Positions 24,115-32,685 of a DNA stretch of 49,759 bases are shown here, piece after piece. The position numbers were made by a program, and so were the translations under genes. The notes under the pieces are model-generated. The model worked only from the letters and a program-made list of their open reading frames with translations, did not search any database and was not told the origin of the DNA. This DNA is from Acidobacteriaceae bacterium (GTDB lineage Bacteria > Acidobacteriota > Terriglobia > Terriglobales > Acidobacteriaceae): contig CAHJWN010000023.1 in assembly GCA_903642265.1 (NCBI GenBank), forward strand, positions 1 to 49,759, written 5' to 3'. The number at the start of each line of letters is the position of its first letter. Positions within the stretch are counted from its first letter, which is position 1.

Positions 24115-25191
24115 ATGGTTCCAGAGGCCATTTTGTCGACCGCCGTGACTGAAACAATCCCTTCCATTGCACCACCTGAACCGATCCACAACTGTCCCCA
24201 GTGCAGCCACTGGCTGCCTGAAGGCACTCTCGCCTGCCCTGATTGCCAGACCATCATTTACTCGCAACACCTGCGCCTGCTCGCCTCCAATGCTACGCAA
24301 CTCGAGCAGGAGCAGAAGTGGCCTGAGGCCCGGGAGATCTGGGTGTCGATGCTTGCCTGGGTTCCATCCGGCACAACGCAGGCTGAAGGCATTCAAGGCC
24401 GCATAGCCGCCATCGATGCGCGCGGCAAGGCCGCCGAGGAGAGTAAGGCGAAGTGGACCCGACGCCTCGGTCCGCTTGCACCGGTAGTGTTCTTCCTTGC
24501 CAAGATCAAGTCCTTTCTCTTTGTCATCTTGAAGTTCAAATTTCTTCTTAGCTTTTTCGCCTTCTTCGGCGTGTACTGGGCGTTGTTTGGCTGGAGATTT
24601 GGCCTCGGCTTCACGCTTTCGATCCTGATCCACGAGTCGGGGCACTACATTGCTGCTCGCCGCCGCGGACTGAAGGCCGACCTGCCAGTTTTCCTGCCGG
24701 GATTCGGAGCTTACGTTCGCTGGTACAGCATGGGCGTCGATCTCGACACACTTTCGGCGATCGCTCTCGCAGGGCCATTTTTCGGACTGGGCGCGGCAGC
24801 CATCTGTGCAGTGGTTTACTTTGCCAGCGGAGGCCAGGCAGGGCAGCAGGCCGCCGAGACAACATCTTCCATCTGGGCAGCGCTCGCCTACACCGGTGCA
24901 TGGCTGAATCTGATTAACCTTGTACCCGTCTTTGGTCTTGACGGAGCCCAGGCGGCCCACGCTTTGAACCGCATGCAGCGTGGCTTGATCCTGGTCGCAA
25001 CGCTCGTCTTCTACGCCATCCTGCACGAGGGTGTCTTCCTCTTCATCGGCGCAGGCATGGCGTGGCGAACCTTCGCTGGCCCGGCTCCGGAGAAACCAAG
25101 CACACCTACCATGATCCGCTTTGTGCTGGCCCTCTTCCTGCTGGGTGCCCTGATGTTTGTAGTACCTGAGACCAACGGGCGCCAGTTCTAG
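24115..25191 (+). CDS. Site-2-protease-like (M50) membrane protease with N-terminal zinc ribbon
   Basis: A 358-residue protein. Residues 27-44 hold a Cys-x2-Cys...Cys-x2-Cys zinc ribbon (Cys27, 30, 41, 44). Residues about 50-110 form a TPR-like helical stretch. The membrane protease core then carries the zinc motif HESGH at 173-177 with the family's third-ligand-type segment NLVPVFGLDG, Asp276. These are hallmarks of S2P-type intramembrane zinc proteases that cut transmembrane substrates, often in regulated proteolysis. There are about six hydrophobic segments. The zinc ribbon and TPR, both presumably cytoplasmic, are unusual additions. Substrates are unknown. It follows the small membrane protein by 24 bases. 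Confidence 0.82.
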   Translation: MVPEAILSTAVTETIPSIAPPEPIHNCPQCSHWLPEGTLACPDCQTIIYSQHLRLLASNATQLEQEQKWPEAREIWVSMLAWVPSGTTQAEGIQGRIAAIDARGKAAEESKAKWTRRLGPLAPVVFFLAKIKSFLFVILKFKFLLSFFAFFGVYWALFGWRFGLGFTLSILIHESGHYIAARRRGLKADLPVFLPGFGAYVRWYSMGVDLDTLSAIALAGPFFGLGAAAICAVVYFASGGQAGQQAAETTSSIWAALAYTGAWLNLINLVPVFGLDGAQAAHALNRMQRGLILVATLVFYAILHEGVFLFIGAGMAWRTFAGPAPEKPSTPTMIRFVLALFLLGALMFVVPETNGRQF

Positions 25192-25299
25192 CTGGAACGT
25201 TGCCGAAGCCGTGACAGCCTTGTTTGGCTCCGGGTGCATCACAGGAGTGGCCGTTATGCAGGGTACTTCTGACCGGAAACGGCCCCGAGGAGAACAAAA

Positions 25300-26334
25300 A
25301 TGCTCTCAAAACAGATGTGTCTTCTACTGTCAGTATTCGTTCTAGGCGCCGCGTCCGCGTCTTCACAGCAAGCCGCCCATCAAACGGCAGGACCACGATC
25401 GTTGCTCCTGGATGTGGTGGTAGCACCAAAGTCCGGCCAAGCGATGTCGGGACTTCAGAAGAGCGACTTTACGCTCCTGGACAACGGTTCTCCGGCATCG
25501 ATCGCATCTTTTCGCGAAGTCTCGCATACCCAGGAGCCAGTCAAGGTAATCGTCGTCATCGATGCTGTAAACATCAACTTCGACAGGGTCTCCTACGCCA
25601 GAGACGAGGTGCAGAAGTTTCTGCGCGCTTCGGAGGGTCGCCTGATCCAGCCAACCACGCTTGCCGTTTTGACCGACAAGGGAATGGAGTTGGAAAAGTC
25701 ATTCACAACTGATGGCAACGCGCTCAGCACCTCTTTGAACCAGAAGTCTATCGGCTTACGTGAAATTACCCGAAGCCAGGGATTCTGGGGTGCAGATGAG
25801 CGCTTGCAGATCTCCCTGGCGGCGATGCGACAACTCACCGCCTATGCGACGACGCTTCCCGGCCGCAAGATCGTGCTCTGGGTGTCACCCGGCTGGCCGC
25901 TGCTTTCCGGGCCTGGAGTGGATCTAAGCGGAAAACAGCAGCAGCAGATCTTCGGTAATGTTGTTGCGTTCTCGCAGCAGCTGCAGAAAGCCAATGTCAC
26001 CCTGTACAACATCAATCCGCTAGGCCCGGATGAGAGCCTTCTGCGATCGGATTACTACCGCACTTTCGTGAATGGTGTGAGCAGCGCAAAGCAAACTGAT
26101 CTGGCAGACTTGAGCCTCCAGGTGCTGGCCATCCAGAGTGGAGGTCTGGCGCTGAACAATAATGATGTTGCCGGGAACATAGCAAGATGCATCGATGACA
26201 CAAAGTCCTGGTATGAACTCACCTTCGATATGCCGGTGGAAGAAAAAGCCAATCAGTATCATCGCCTCGAGATCAAGGTCGACAAGGCGAAGGTGACCGC
26301 TCGGACGCGCGAAGGGTACTACGGCCAGCCTTAA
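25300..26334 (+). CDS. VWFA-related acidobacterial secreted protein
   Basis: A 344-residue secreted protein with a signal peptide (SVFVLGAASASSQ) and a von Willebrand A-type domain of the VWFA-related subfamily characteristic of Acidobacteria: LDVVVAPKSGQAMSGLQKSD at the start, FTLLDNGSPASIASF next, and VKVIVVIDAVNINF. The classic metal-site sequence Asp-x-Ser-x-Ser is degenerate here (DAVNINF), so metal-ion-dependent adhesion is doubtful. TRTREGYYGQP closes it, again typical. CGAGGAGAACAAAA precedes the ATG. It probably mediates extracellular protein-protein contacts; no partner is identified. It lies 109 bases downstream of the M50 protease gene and may be separate from it. Confidence 0.8.
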   Translation: MLSKQMCLLLSVFVLGAASASSQQAAHQTAGPRSLLLDVVVAPKSGQAMSGLQKSDFTLLDNGSPASIASFREVSHTQEPVKVIVVIDAVNINFDRVSYARDEVQKFLRASEGRLIQPTTLAVLTDKGMELEKSFTTDGNALSTSLNQKSIGLREITRSQGFWGADERLQISLAAMRQLTAYATTLPGRKIVLWVSPGWPLLSGPGVDLSGKQQQQIFGNVVAFSQQLQKANVTLYNINPLGPDESLLRSDYYRTFVNGVSSAKQTDLADLSLQVLAIQSGGLALNNNDVAGNIARCIDDTKSWYELTFDMPVEEKANQYHRLEIKVDKAKVTARTREGYYGQP

Positions 26335-26364
26335 GCGCTTGGCCGTAGCACCCTGGGTGCTCCG

Positions 26365-28155
26365 TTATTCAGACCGCCGCCTTGACGCTACTTGACGATT
26401 CTCCGCATCCTCAGGCGCAGATAAAAGGATCGCCAGAGTCATCGGCGGAAGCTCAAGGCTGCTCTCGCGGACAGTCACCTCGTTCCGCGAGATCAGCGCA
26501 AGTTCTTCGCCGTCCAACACCTCGAAGGCGCAACTCTCAGTGCCAAAGTTCATCAGCATGCGTGCTTCGTCTCGCATCATGACAAGCGTGCGTTGCTTGT
26601 CGTCTCGCGTAACATCCAGACGATGCATGTCGCCATCGTTGAAGCAAACCCGGCTACGACGAAGTTTGATCAAGGCCTTTACCCATGCAAGCATCTCGGC
26701 ATGCTTCCCTTCCTGTTGCTCCTCCCACTTCAGCTTTGACATTTCATAAGTCTTTTGATCTTCGGGATCAGGAATATCTTCGCCAAAGCCGAAGGCGGCA
26801 AATTCCTTCTTCCGTCCTTCAGCAACGAGTCGGCGCATCTCCTCGTCTTCATGATCCGCAAAGTAAAGAAAAGGAGCCGAGGTCGCCCACTCTTCACCCA
26901 TGAACAGCATGGGTACGTAGGGCGCAGTCAATAGAAGCCCAATCGAAACCTTGGCTGCCTCCAGTCCAATCAGGTGTTCAACGCGCTCACCCCACCCGCG
27001 ATTTCCTACCTGATCGTGGTTCTGGTCGAAGTGGACGAAGTGATGCGCAGAGAGGCCATCAGCGGGCCGGCCATGTCGCCGTTTGCGGAAGGCGGAGTAC
27101 TGCCCGTCATAGACATAAGCGTGCTTCAACGCCTTGTGAAGGTCAGCCAACGATCCGAAGTCATCGTAGTAGCCGCTCTCGCCATTCTTCGGGCTGTAAA
27201 GCAACGCAAAGAGAGAGTGATGGAAGTCATCACTCCACTGCGCATCCATACCGTAGCCGTTGGCTTCGCGCGATCGCACAATCCTGGGATCGTTCAAGTC
27301 GCTTTCCGCAATGAGAACGAACTCCTTACCCAGCGTAGCGCCAAGGCGTTCCGTCTCGGAGGACAGTTGTTCCATGAAGTGGACCGAAGACAGGTCGAGG
27401 AACGCGTGCACGGCATCGAAGCGGAGTCCGTCACAGTGATAGTCCTTGAGCCACATCAGGGCGTTGTCCACAAAGAAGCGACGCACTTCGTCGCTACCCT
27501 GGTCATCCAGGTTGACAGCGTTCCCCCACGGTGTCTTGCGGTCTTCATTCAGATAAGGTCCGAACATCGTTGTGTAGTTACCGACCGGGCCGAAGTGGTT
27601 GTAGACCACGTCCAGGATCACGCTCAAACCGGCCGCATGGCAGGCATCGACAAAGCGCTTGAAGCCATCGGGTCCGCCGTAGGGTTCATGGGTCGCGAAC
27701 AGCGCCACGCTGTCATAGCCCCAACCCTGCTTGCCGGCCCACGCCGCCACCGGCATCACCTCAACGTGCGTTATGCCAAGTTCTGCAAGATACGGCAGGT
27801 GCTGAATGGCACTGTCGAAGGTGCCTTCCTTGCTAAAGGTGCCGATATGCAGTTCGTAGATAATCGAACCGGTTTTGGGTGAGCCTCGCCATAGCTGGTC
27901 GTGCCAGGAGAAGAGAGACTGGTCATAGAGTTCAGAGAGGCCGTGCACTCCTTCGGGTTGACGAGGACTCCTGGGATCCGGGTACGGCGTCTCGTCGTCG
28001 TCCAGCAGGAAAGCGTACTTGTCGCCGCAACCAGCTTCCGGCACCTCCAGCATCCACCAACCGCGCTTGTTTGGGGGGTCCATTGGCAGAACCTGGTCAC
28101 GCCACTTTAGAGACATCTTCTGGGCTTTAGGCGCCCAAACGCCAAACTTATGCAT
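26365..28155 (-). CDS. treZ: Malto-oligosyltrehalose trehalohydrolase
   Basis: A 596-residue GH13 enzyme that releases trehalose from maltooligosyl-trehalose, the second half of the TreY-TreZ route. The N-terminal beta-sandwich opens MHKFGVWAPKAQKMSL. The TIM barrel has the family signatures VYNHFGPVGNY, DGLRFDAVHAF (nucleophile Asp), LIAESDLNDPR (acid/base Glu) and HFDQNHDQVGNRG (third Asp). LLTAPYVPMLFMGEEWATSA is also diagnostic of TreZ. GGAGAAGGTAA precedes the ATG. The product of this route, trehalose, is an osmoprotectant and reserve sugar. treY and treX are not in the window. A GH1-like hydrolase gene lies upstream on the same strand. Confidence 0.95.
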   Translation of the reverse strand: MHKFGVWAPKAQKMSLKWRDQVLPMDPPNKRGWWMLEVPEAGCGDKYAFLLDDDETPYPDPRSPRQPEGVHGLSELYDQSLFSWHDQLWRGSPKTGSIIYELHIGTFSKEGTFDSAIQHLPYLAELGITHVEVMPVAAWAGKQGWGYDSVALFATHEPYGGPDGFKRFVDACHAAGLSVILDVVYNHFGPVGNYTTMFGPYLNEDRKTPWGNAVNLDDQGSDEVRRFFVDNALMWLKDYHCDGLRFDAVHAFLDLSSVHFMEQLSSETERLGATLGKEFVLIAESDLNDPRIVRSREANGYGMDAQWSDDFHHSLFALLYSPKNGESGYYDDFGSLADLHKALKHAYVYDGQYSAFRKRRHGRPADGLSAHHFVHFDQNHDQVGNRGWGERVEHLIGLEAAKVSIGLLLTAPYVPMLFMGEEWATSAPFLYFADHEDEEMRRLVAEGRKKEFAAFGFGEDIPDPEDQKTYEMSKLKWEEQQEGKHAEMLAWVKALIKLRRSRVCFNDGDMHRLDVTRDDKQRTLVMMRDEARMLMNFGTESCAFEVLDGEELALISRNEVTVRESSLELPPMTLAILLSAPEDAENRQVASRRRSE

Positions 28156-28332
28156 TTACCTTCTCCTTGCAACCTGTCAGATGGGGCTCATTCGAGCCCG
28201 TTGGCATCCGGAATATCAACCGCTTGGATGCGGAGACGACGAGCAGGTTGCGTGGAGACGGGCTTCGGGCGCAAGTGAAGTTCCATGAGAGCCTCGGGTC
28301 GCTGGCTCTGAAGGCCATCAATCCATTGAACC

Positions 28333-29646
28333 CTACATTCCACGAATCCATGGATCGACAGTGAAGCGATTGTTCCTCCGCCACCAGCCCGGGCTTCTTA
28401 CGTCGGCCTCTGGATCCACCCCGGCAGCCAATTGCTGGACGAGGGTTGTGATCGCCGTGGCAATCGGGACTCCTGAAGAGACATCAAATACGCCGCTCTC
28501 GTAAGCACCGGTGTCCCGGGTGCAAAGATGACACCAGTTGTAAGATCCCAGCAGCGCCCACACGGTGACTGCCCGTACATCAGCGCCTCTCTGTTGAGCG
28601 GTGAGCGCTGCACACCAGACTTCGTGCAGCCAGCGTGTTTGCTCGAGCGGGTCGGAACCCAGGTGTGCCTCGGTAATTGCAACAGCAATGCCGTAGCGGT
28701 TCCAGGCTTGTTCCAGGACGTTTGCCACTCCGGCAATCCCTTCGGACCGGACCCGCACTGCCTCGAAATCAACGAGAGGCTCATCTCCCGTGTCGCCTCC
28801 GGCACGATCAGGGTAAAGATGAAGGCGATGGTCGAGGAAGCGGTCGCTTGTTACGTAATAGTTCATGCCGACCACGGAAGGCGGGCAAGGATTTTCACTG
28901 AACCAGAGGGTCTCCGACTCCGTGAGGCCATGGTCCAGAAGAAATTGGAAGAGGGGATGCTCCTGATCAACTCTGCCGCAGAGCAGATCCAGACCAAGCC
29001 AGCGACGATGCTCCCGCTCAACCCGGTAAGACTCCAACTGCGGGGTAGCGAATGTCTGACCTCCATCTTCTGTATGGACAAGCCGAGCATGTGGCTGGAC
29101 GGTTCGAATCGCCTGCATGGCGAGGACGATGCCTTTGACCTGGTTGAAGATGGCACGCACGTGGCTTCGCATACTCTGGTGGTGTGGGTACCAAAGACCA
29201 TAAAGCGTAGCGAACCTGGCGGTCGTCTGCGGCTCGTTGACCGGGGTGTAGTCGAGTACGTCCGGATAGCGCCGGGCCACCTTGAGAGCGAACGCGGCTA
29301 GCTTCTCTGGAAAGCCCGGATCCAGTAGATCGGTGCCAAGTGGCCCGCTGCCGTGATGCAGCAGCCCGACGATGGGCTGGATCTTCAGCCGCCGCATGGT
29401 CTCGATCAGCACGTCCCACTCATCCCAGGAATGGGTCACGGTAAAGCGCTCCCAATGCAGCGCCGTGCGAAGTGATTGAATGCCAAGCTTGGCGAACTGT
29501 TCCAGGTCAGAGACACAACGTTCCCGGTGACCGGATCGATCGAGTTGGTCGTAGAAGGTATCGCGAACACGGTTGATCGTGCACTCGACGCCGCCCCAAA
29601 GTTCAAAGGGTGCTTGCAATGTTTCTCCTGGCCCGCATGCGCTCAT
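28333..29646 (-). CDS. GH1-like glycoside hydrolase
   Basis: A 437-residue TIM-barrel protein opening with APFELWGGVECTINRV. The acid/base Glu is in YTPVNEPQTTARFATLYG, and a nucleophile candidate Glu is in AVAITEAHLGSD, consistent with a clan GH-A enzyme close to family 1. It differs from classic beta-glucosidases in having TEAHLG instead of TENG. I recall relatives in which such a domain is joined to a nucleotide-sugar reductase; no such domain is present here. An AGGAGAAACA just before a TTG at 29619 may mark the true start, dropping nine residues; the ATG at 29646 is the track start. It is upstream of treZ, with a 177-base gap. Confidence 0.75.
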   Translation of the reverse strand: MSACGPGETLQAPFELWGGVECTINRVRDTFYDQLDRSGHRERCVSDLEQFAKLGIQSLRTALHWERFTVTHSWDEWDVLIETMRRLKIQPIVGLLHHGSGPLGTDLLDPGFPEKLAAFALKVARRYPDVLDYTPVNEPQTTARFATLYGLWYPHHQSMRSHVRAIFNQVKGIVLAMQAIRTVQPHARLVHTEDGGQTFATPQLESYRVEREHRRWLGLDLLCGRVDQEHPLFQFLLDHGLTESETLWFSENPCPPSVVGMNYYVTSDRFLDHRLHLYPDRAGGDTGDEPLVDFEAVRVRSEGIAGVANVLEQAWNRYGIAVAITEAHLGSDPLEQTRWLHEVWCAALTAQQRGADVRAVTVWALLGSYNWCHLCTRDTGAYESGVFDVSSGVPIATAITTLVQQLAAGVDPEADVRSPGWWRRNNRFTVDPWIRGM

Positions 29647-29789
29647 GCCGCCTCGCAGACGGCGGCGATTTGGCTATAGATGTAATCAAGTGCCATGCGG
29701 AGGTAAAACTGTCGCGAGGCTTTATCGTACGTGCTTCGCTGCCGTCACCCTGGATGCTGCCCGGAACTCGAACGGCTAAACTAACCTAC

Positions 29790-30455
29790 GTGGCCTCCAC
29801 CTACACCTTTGCTCAACGCCTGGCGCTACTCGTTGTGCCCCGGCTTGCCTCGGTGTTCATCCGCATTCTCGGCTGCACCCTGCGCTATGAAGACATGATT
29901 GCCCCTGGGGTTATCCCGGGCTCTAAAATTCCTGGTCCTGTCGTCTACGCCTTCTGGCATCGCTGCCTCTTATCGAGTGCGTACTATTTCCGGAAACAAA
30001 AAATTGCCATCCTCATCTCCCGCAGCTTCGATGGCGAATTGATTGCCCGCACCGTCGAACGCCTTGGCTTCATCGCCATTCGCGGTTCGAGCTCTCGCGG
30101 CGGAGCCATGGCGCTCAAACAGATTGCCGATGAGTACGCCCGAGGCACCCGCTGCGCCATCACCGCCGATGGCCCTCGCGGGCCCAACATGGTCGCAAAA
30201 CCCGGCACCGCCTTGTTCGCCCAACACGTCGGCACCTGGGTCGGCACTTTTTACGTGCTACCGCTCCGCGCCTGGGAGCTGAAAACCTGGGACCGCTTTC
30301 TGATTCCCAAACCCTTCAGCCGCGTCCTGATCACCTGGCCGCCCCACGTCCCCGCCGAGGAAGTCACCGAAGCAACAGTCCAGCAAAACCTCGACCTCGC
30401 CGTCGCCATGTCGGTCCTAAGCCCCGAAACCGGGTGCACCCTATCTCGATTCTGA
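29790..30455 (+). CDS. DUF374-type lysophospholipid acyltransferase-like protein
   Basis: A 221-residue protein from a GTG at 29790; an ATG at 29754 and the rest of the open frame upstream are less likely. It belongs to the DUF374 branch of the LPLAT acyltransferase superfamily: VVYAFWHRCLLSSAYYF (histidine of the His-x4 catalytic region), ISRSFDGELIARTVERLGF, AIRGSSSRGGAMALKQI, and AITADGPRGPNMVAKPG, the family's conserved donor-binding loop. Expected to acylate a lipid or lipid A-type substrate at the inner membrane. The last eight or so codons overlap a stem-loop repeat (see 30432-30461), so the C-terminus may have been rewritten. The start is uncertain. Confidence 0.78.
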   Translation: MASTYTFAQRLALLVVPRLASVFIRILGCTLRYEDMIAPGVIPGSKIPGPVVYAFWHRCLLSSAYYFRKQKIAILISRSFDGELIARTVERLGFIAIRGSSSRGGAMALKQIADEYARGTRCAITADGPRGPNMVAKPGTALFAQHVGTWVGTFYVLPLRAWELKTWDRFLIPKPFSRVLITWPPHVPAEEVTEATVQQNLDLAVAMSVLSPETGCTLSRF

Positions 30456-30461
30456 GATGTG
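30432..30461 (+). repeat. Stem-loop repeat, copy A (3' end of DUF374 gene)
   Basis: A 30-base element spanning the stop of the acyltransferase gene. It contains ATCTC (30443-30447) and GAGAT (30454-30458) as inverted arms. It matches copy B in polA (33894-33923) at 23 of 30 positions without gaps. The pair suggests a dispersed acidobacterial repeat family. Confidence 0.6.
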
Positions 30462-30481
30462 GGAAGTTCGAGTCGCCACAT
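30457..30481 (+). terminator. Hairpin just downstream of the DUF374 gene
   Basis: ATGTGG (30457-30462) can pair with CCACAT (30476-30481) across a 13-base loop, directly after the stop codon at 30455. There is no T-tract, so termination is uncertain. It is partly shared with repeat copy A. Confidence 0.35.
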
Positions 30482-30517
30482 AACCGGTGCCTATCTTCGC
30501 AACAGATCACCGTCGCT

Positions 30518-30562
30518 GAGGTGGAGCATTCGCGCCCAACGCGAACCGTCATTCTCCACCTT
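30518..30562. other. Nested hairpin in the queA leader region
   Basis: Outer arms GAGGTGGAG (30518-30526) and CTCCACCTT (30554-30562) enclose a second perfect hairpin with arms TTCGCG (30529-30534) and CGCGAA (30540-30545). It lies about 120 bases upstream of the queA start at 30684. It could be an RNA structure in the leader, or a decayed mobile repeat; CCGTCATTC, a string typical of acidobacterial repeats, overlaps it. Confidence 0.4.
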
Positions 30563-30683
30563 CATTGCACTTCACATCAGACCGTCCTACCAGATGTCTT
30601 ACCGAAGTGCCGTTATACGCGGTCGAAGGAACTGCATTTCCGTCTTGCCCCCGATTCCGCGTGATCCTCGATAATCAGGAAAC

Positions 30684-31787
30684 GTGCTCGTCTCCAACTT
30701 CAACTTTCATCTCCCCGAAGAACTCATCGCCCAATCCCCACCTGCTATGCGCGGCACCAGCCGCATGTTGTCTCTCGACCGCGCCAGCGGCGAGTACAAA
30801 GACGACACCTTCGCCAACCTCCCGCACTATCTCCGAGATGGCGACCTACTCATCCTGAATGACAGCCGCGTGATCCCCGCCCGCCTTTACGCCACGCGTG
30901 CCCGCAGCCCCCACACCCAATCGAATTCACCCGACCCCACCGGCCGCATCGAAGTGCTCCTCACCCAGCGACTTGAAGGGGAACAAGAGATATGGTCTGC
31001 ACTCGTCCGCCCGTCTCGCAAGATCCAACCTGGCGAGCGCCTTCACTTTGCCGATCCTGCAACCAGGGAGACCGCTCTTGTAGCCGAAGTTCTCACCACC
31101 GGCGAGTTCGGCGAACGCATCCTCCGCTTCCACCCAACCATTGAAACCTTCCGCACAGTGTTAGATCGTGTCGGCCACATGCCTTTACCGCCCTATATCC
31201 ATCGCGACGACGCAGCAGAAGATCGTACCCGCTATCAGACTGTCTACGCCAACCAACCCGGTTCCGCCGCCGCTCCCACGGCTGGCTTGCACTTCACTCC
31301 CGAGATACTGAGCGCCCTACGCGACAAAGGTGTGCAGATCGAATATGTGACGCTTCACGTCGGCCTCGGCACCTTCCAGCCGGTCCGCGCCACCCACCTC
31401 GCCGACATCCGTCTCCATGCCGAGCACTACACGCTGCCTGCCGCAACCGCCGTCGCCATCAACCAGGCCCTTACAGACAAGCGGCGCATCCTTGCCGCCG
31501 GAACCACCACTACCCGGACTCTGGAACACTGCGCCGTCATTGCGAACGGCGAGCTTCTGCGACCCCACTCCGGTCAGACCAGTATCTTCATCTCTCCCGG
31601 CCACGAGTTCCGCATCGTCTCCGGCTTGCTCACCAATTTCCACCTCCCGCAATCGACCCTGCTCATGCTGGTGAGCGCCTTCGCCGGCAGCGAGAAGGGC
31701 AGGGAACACGTTCTCACCGCGTATCAACACGCCGTCGCACAACGCTACCGCTTCTTCAGCTACGGCGACTGCATGCTCCTTCTTTAA
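30684..31787 (+). CDS. queA: S-adenosylmethionine:tRNA ribosyltransferase-isomerase
   Basis: A 367-residue QueA, which transfers and rearranges the ribosyl part of SAM onto preQ1-modified tRNA to form epoxyqueuosine at the wobble base. The N-terminus ([18 protein letters not shown]) and the conserved [35 protein letters not shown] and [19 protein letters not shown] segments are diagnostic. [13 protein letters not shown] and [12 protein letters not shown] follow. A GTG start at 30684 is preceded by CAGGAAAC. Length is slightly above the E. coli enzyme (356), with a small insertion near residue 75. No other queuosine gene is adjacent. Confidence 0.97.
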   Translation: MLVSNFNFHLPEELIAQSPPAMRGTSRMLSLDRASGEYKDDTFANLPHYLRDGDLLILNDSRVIPARLYATRARSPHTQSNSPDPTGRIEVLLTQRLEGEQEIWSALVRPSRKIQPGERLHFADPATRETALVAEVLTTGEFGERILRFHPTIETFRTVLDRVGHMPLPPYIHRDDAAEDRTRYQTVYANQPGSAAAPTAGLHFTPEILSALRDKGVQIEYVTLHVGLGTFQPVRATHLADIRLHAEHYTLPAATAVAINQALTDKRRILAAGTTTTRTLEHCAVIANGELLRPHSGQTSIFISPGHEFRIVSGLLTNFHLPQSTLLMLVSAFAGSEKGREHVLTAYQHAVAQRYRFFSYGDCMLLL

Positions 31788-31821
31788 TCTTGACTCCCAA
31801 TCTGTAGATCTTGACTCAACA

Positions 31822-31849
31822 CCTGATACCTATCACGATAGATATCAGG
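31822..31849. promoter_or_regulatory. Palindromic operator of the VapBC pair
   Basis: Arms CCTGATACCTATC (31822-31834) and GATAGATATCAGG (31837-31849) are inverted repeats matching at 12 of 13 positions around a two-base centre. It begins 6 bases after a TTGACT (31811-31816), a possible -35 box, and ends 12 bases before the antitoxin ATG, overlapping the ribosome binding region (AGGAGGC). The layout fits autorepression by the VapB dimer. Confidence 0.72.
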
Positions 31850-31861
31850 AGGCACCCACTC

Positions 31862-32128
31862 ATGCCCCAACTCGAAAAAGCCAAGGTCTTCATGACCGGC
31901 CGTAGCCAGGCCGTTCGCATTCCCGCTCAGTACCGCTTCAAATCGGATGAAGTCTACATTCGCCACGATCCCCGCACTGGCGAGATCACCCTCTCCGAGC
32001 TACCAAAGCAGCCCTCCCTTACCGAAATTTTTAAGATGATTGACGCTGCACGCGCAATCGATGGCGACTTAGACATCTCGCTTGACCGCGACGCCGACCC
32101 TGCACCAGAACGTGACTGGGGTGAGTAG
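31862..32128 (+). CDS. vapB: VapB-type antitoxin (SpoVT-AbrB fold)
   Basis: An 88-residue protein. The N-terminal half has the SpoVT-AbrB (MazE/VapB) swapped-hairpin pattern: KAKVFMTGRSQAVRIPAQYR then KSDEVYIRHDPRTGEITLSE. The acidic C-terminal tail (IDGDLDISLDRDADPAPERD) is the expected toxin-binding arm. AGGAGGCACCCACT is a strong ribosome binding site. The 3' end overlaps the vapC start by eight bases (GTGAGTAG), coupling translation. Together with the palindromic operator this is a complete, apparently functional type II module. Confidence 0.87.
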   Translation: MPQLEKAKVFMTGRSQAVRIPAQYRFKSDEVYIRHDPRTGEITLSELPKQPSLTEIFKMIDAARAIDGDLDISLDRDADPAPERDWGE

Positions 32129-32546
32129 CCCCGCGATCTATCTGCTCGATACCAATACCATCAGCTACCTCGCTATCGACCGCTCGCCCGCCGCCCGCCA
32201 CACCCTGAATCGAGTCGCACGGGATCATCCAATCGCCATCTCTGCCATCACTGAAGGTGAAGTACTCTTCGGCCTCGCGAGAAACCCCGGAGCGAAGGTG
32301 GCACGCCTCCGTGCGTCAGTGGATTTACTCTTCCCAAGACTTCAAATCCTGCCGTGGGATTCAGCGGCCGCCCGCGCCTACGGCACCCTCCGCGCCCAAC
32401 TCGCCGCATCGGGCAAGTCCCTCTCCACCATGGACACCCTGATCGCTGCGCACGCCGTCTCCGTCGACGCCATCCTCGTCACCCACGATAAAGCCTTCCT
32501 TCACGTAGAGCCTCTCCGCACCGTCGACTGGGCGACTGACCTCTAG
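32121..32546 (+). CDS. vapC: VapC-type PIN-domain toxin
   Basis: A 141-residue PIN ribonuclease from a GTG at 32121 that overlaps the antitoxin stop. The first acidic ligand is Asp10 in YLLDTNTISYLAI, the second is Glu in SAITEGEVLFGLAR, the third is Asp in STMDTLIAAHA, and the fourth is near LVTHDKAFLHV, so the acidic tetrad is present. VapC toxins typically cleave initiator tRNA or rRNA to arrest growth. The target here is unknown. Length and motifs match active VapC, in contrast to the decayed PIN gene at 11249-11644. Confidence 0.9.
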   Translation: MSSPAIYLLDTNTISYLAIDRSPAARHTLNRVARDHPIAISAITEGEVLFGLARNPGAKVARLRASVDLLFPRLQILPWDSAAARAYGTLRAQLAASGKSLSTMDTLIAAHAVSVDAILVTHDKAFLHVEPLRTVDWATDL

Positions 32547-32685
32547 CCCAAAGCCGCTCATCCTTCGCCGTAGGTGGAAGCCCCGTCTCTGCCTCGTGAC
32601 TGCGTGTCCTGGCCTGTCACTCTAAGTGGGGCGAAGAATGTTCGCATTTAGCCCCGAGCCTCGAAAGCGCTATCCTCATCTAGCG

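Noticed and set aside
23443..25242. Minus-strand ORF of 599 codons across the small membrane protein and M50 genes
   Set aside because: It is antisense to two well-supported genes with strong ribosome binding sites; composition is shadow-like (Arg/Glu/Gly-rich) and no family is recognisable.
29100..29120. TTCGAATC-like T-loop suggesting a tRNA
   Set aside because: It is inside the GH1 gene on the opposite strand with no acceptor or anticodon arms around it.
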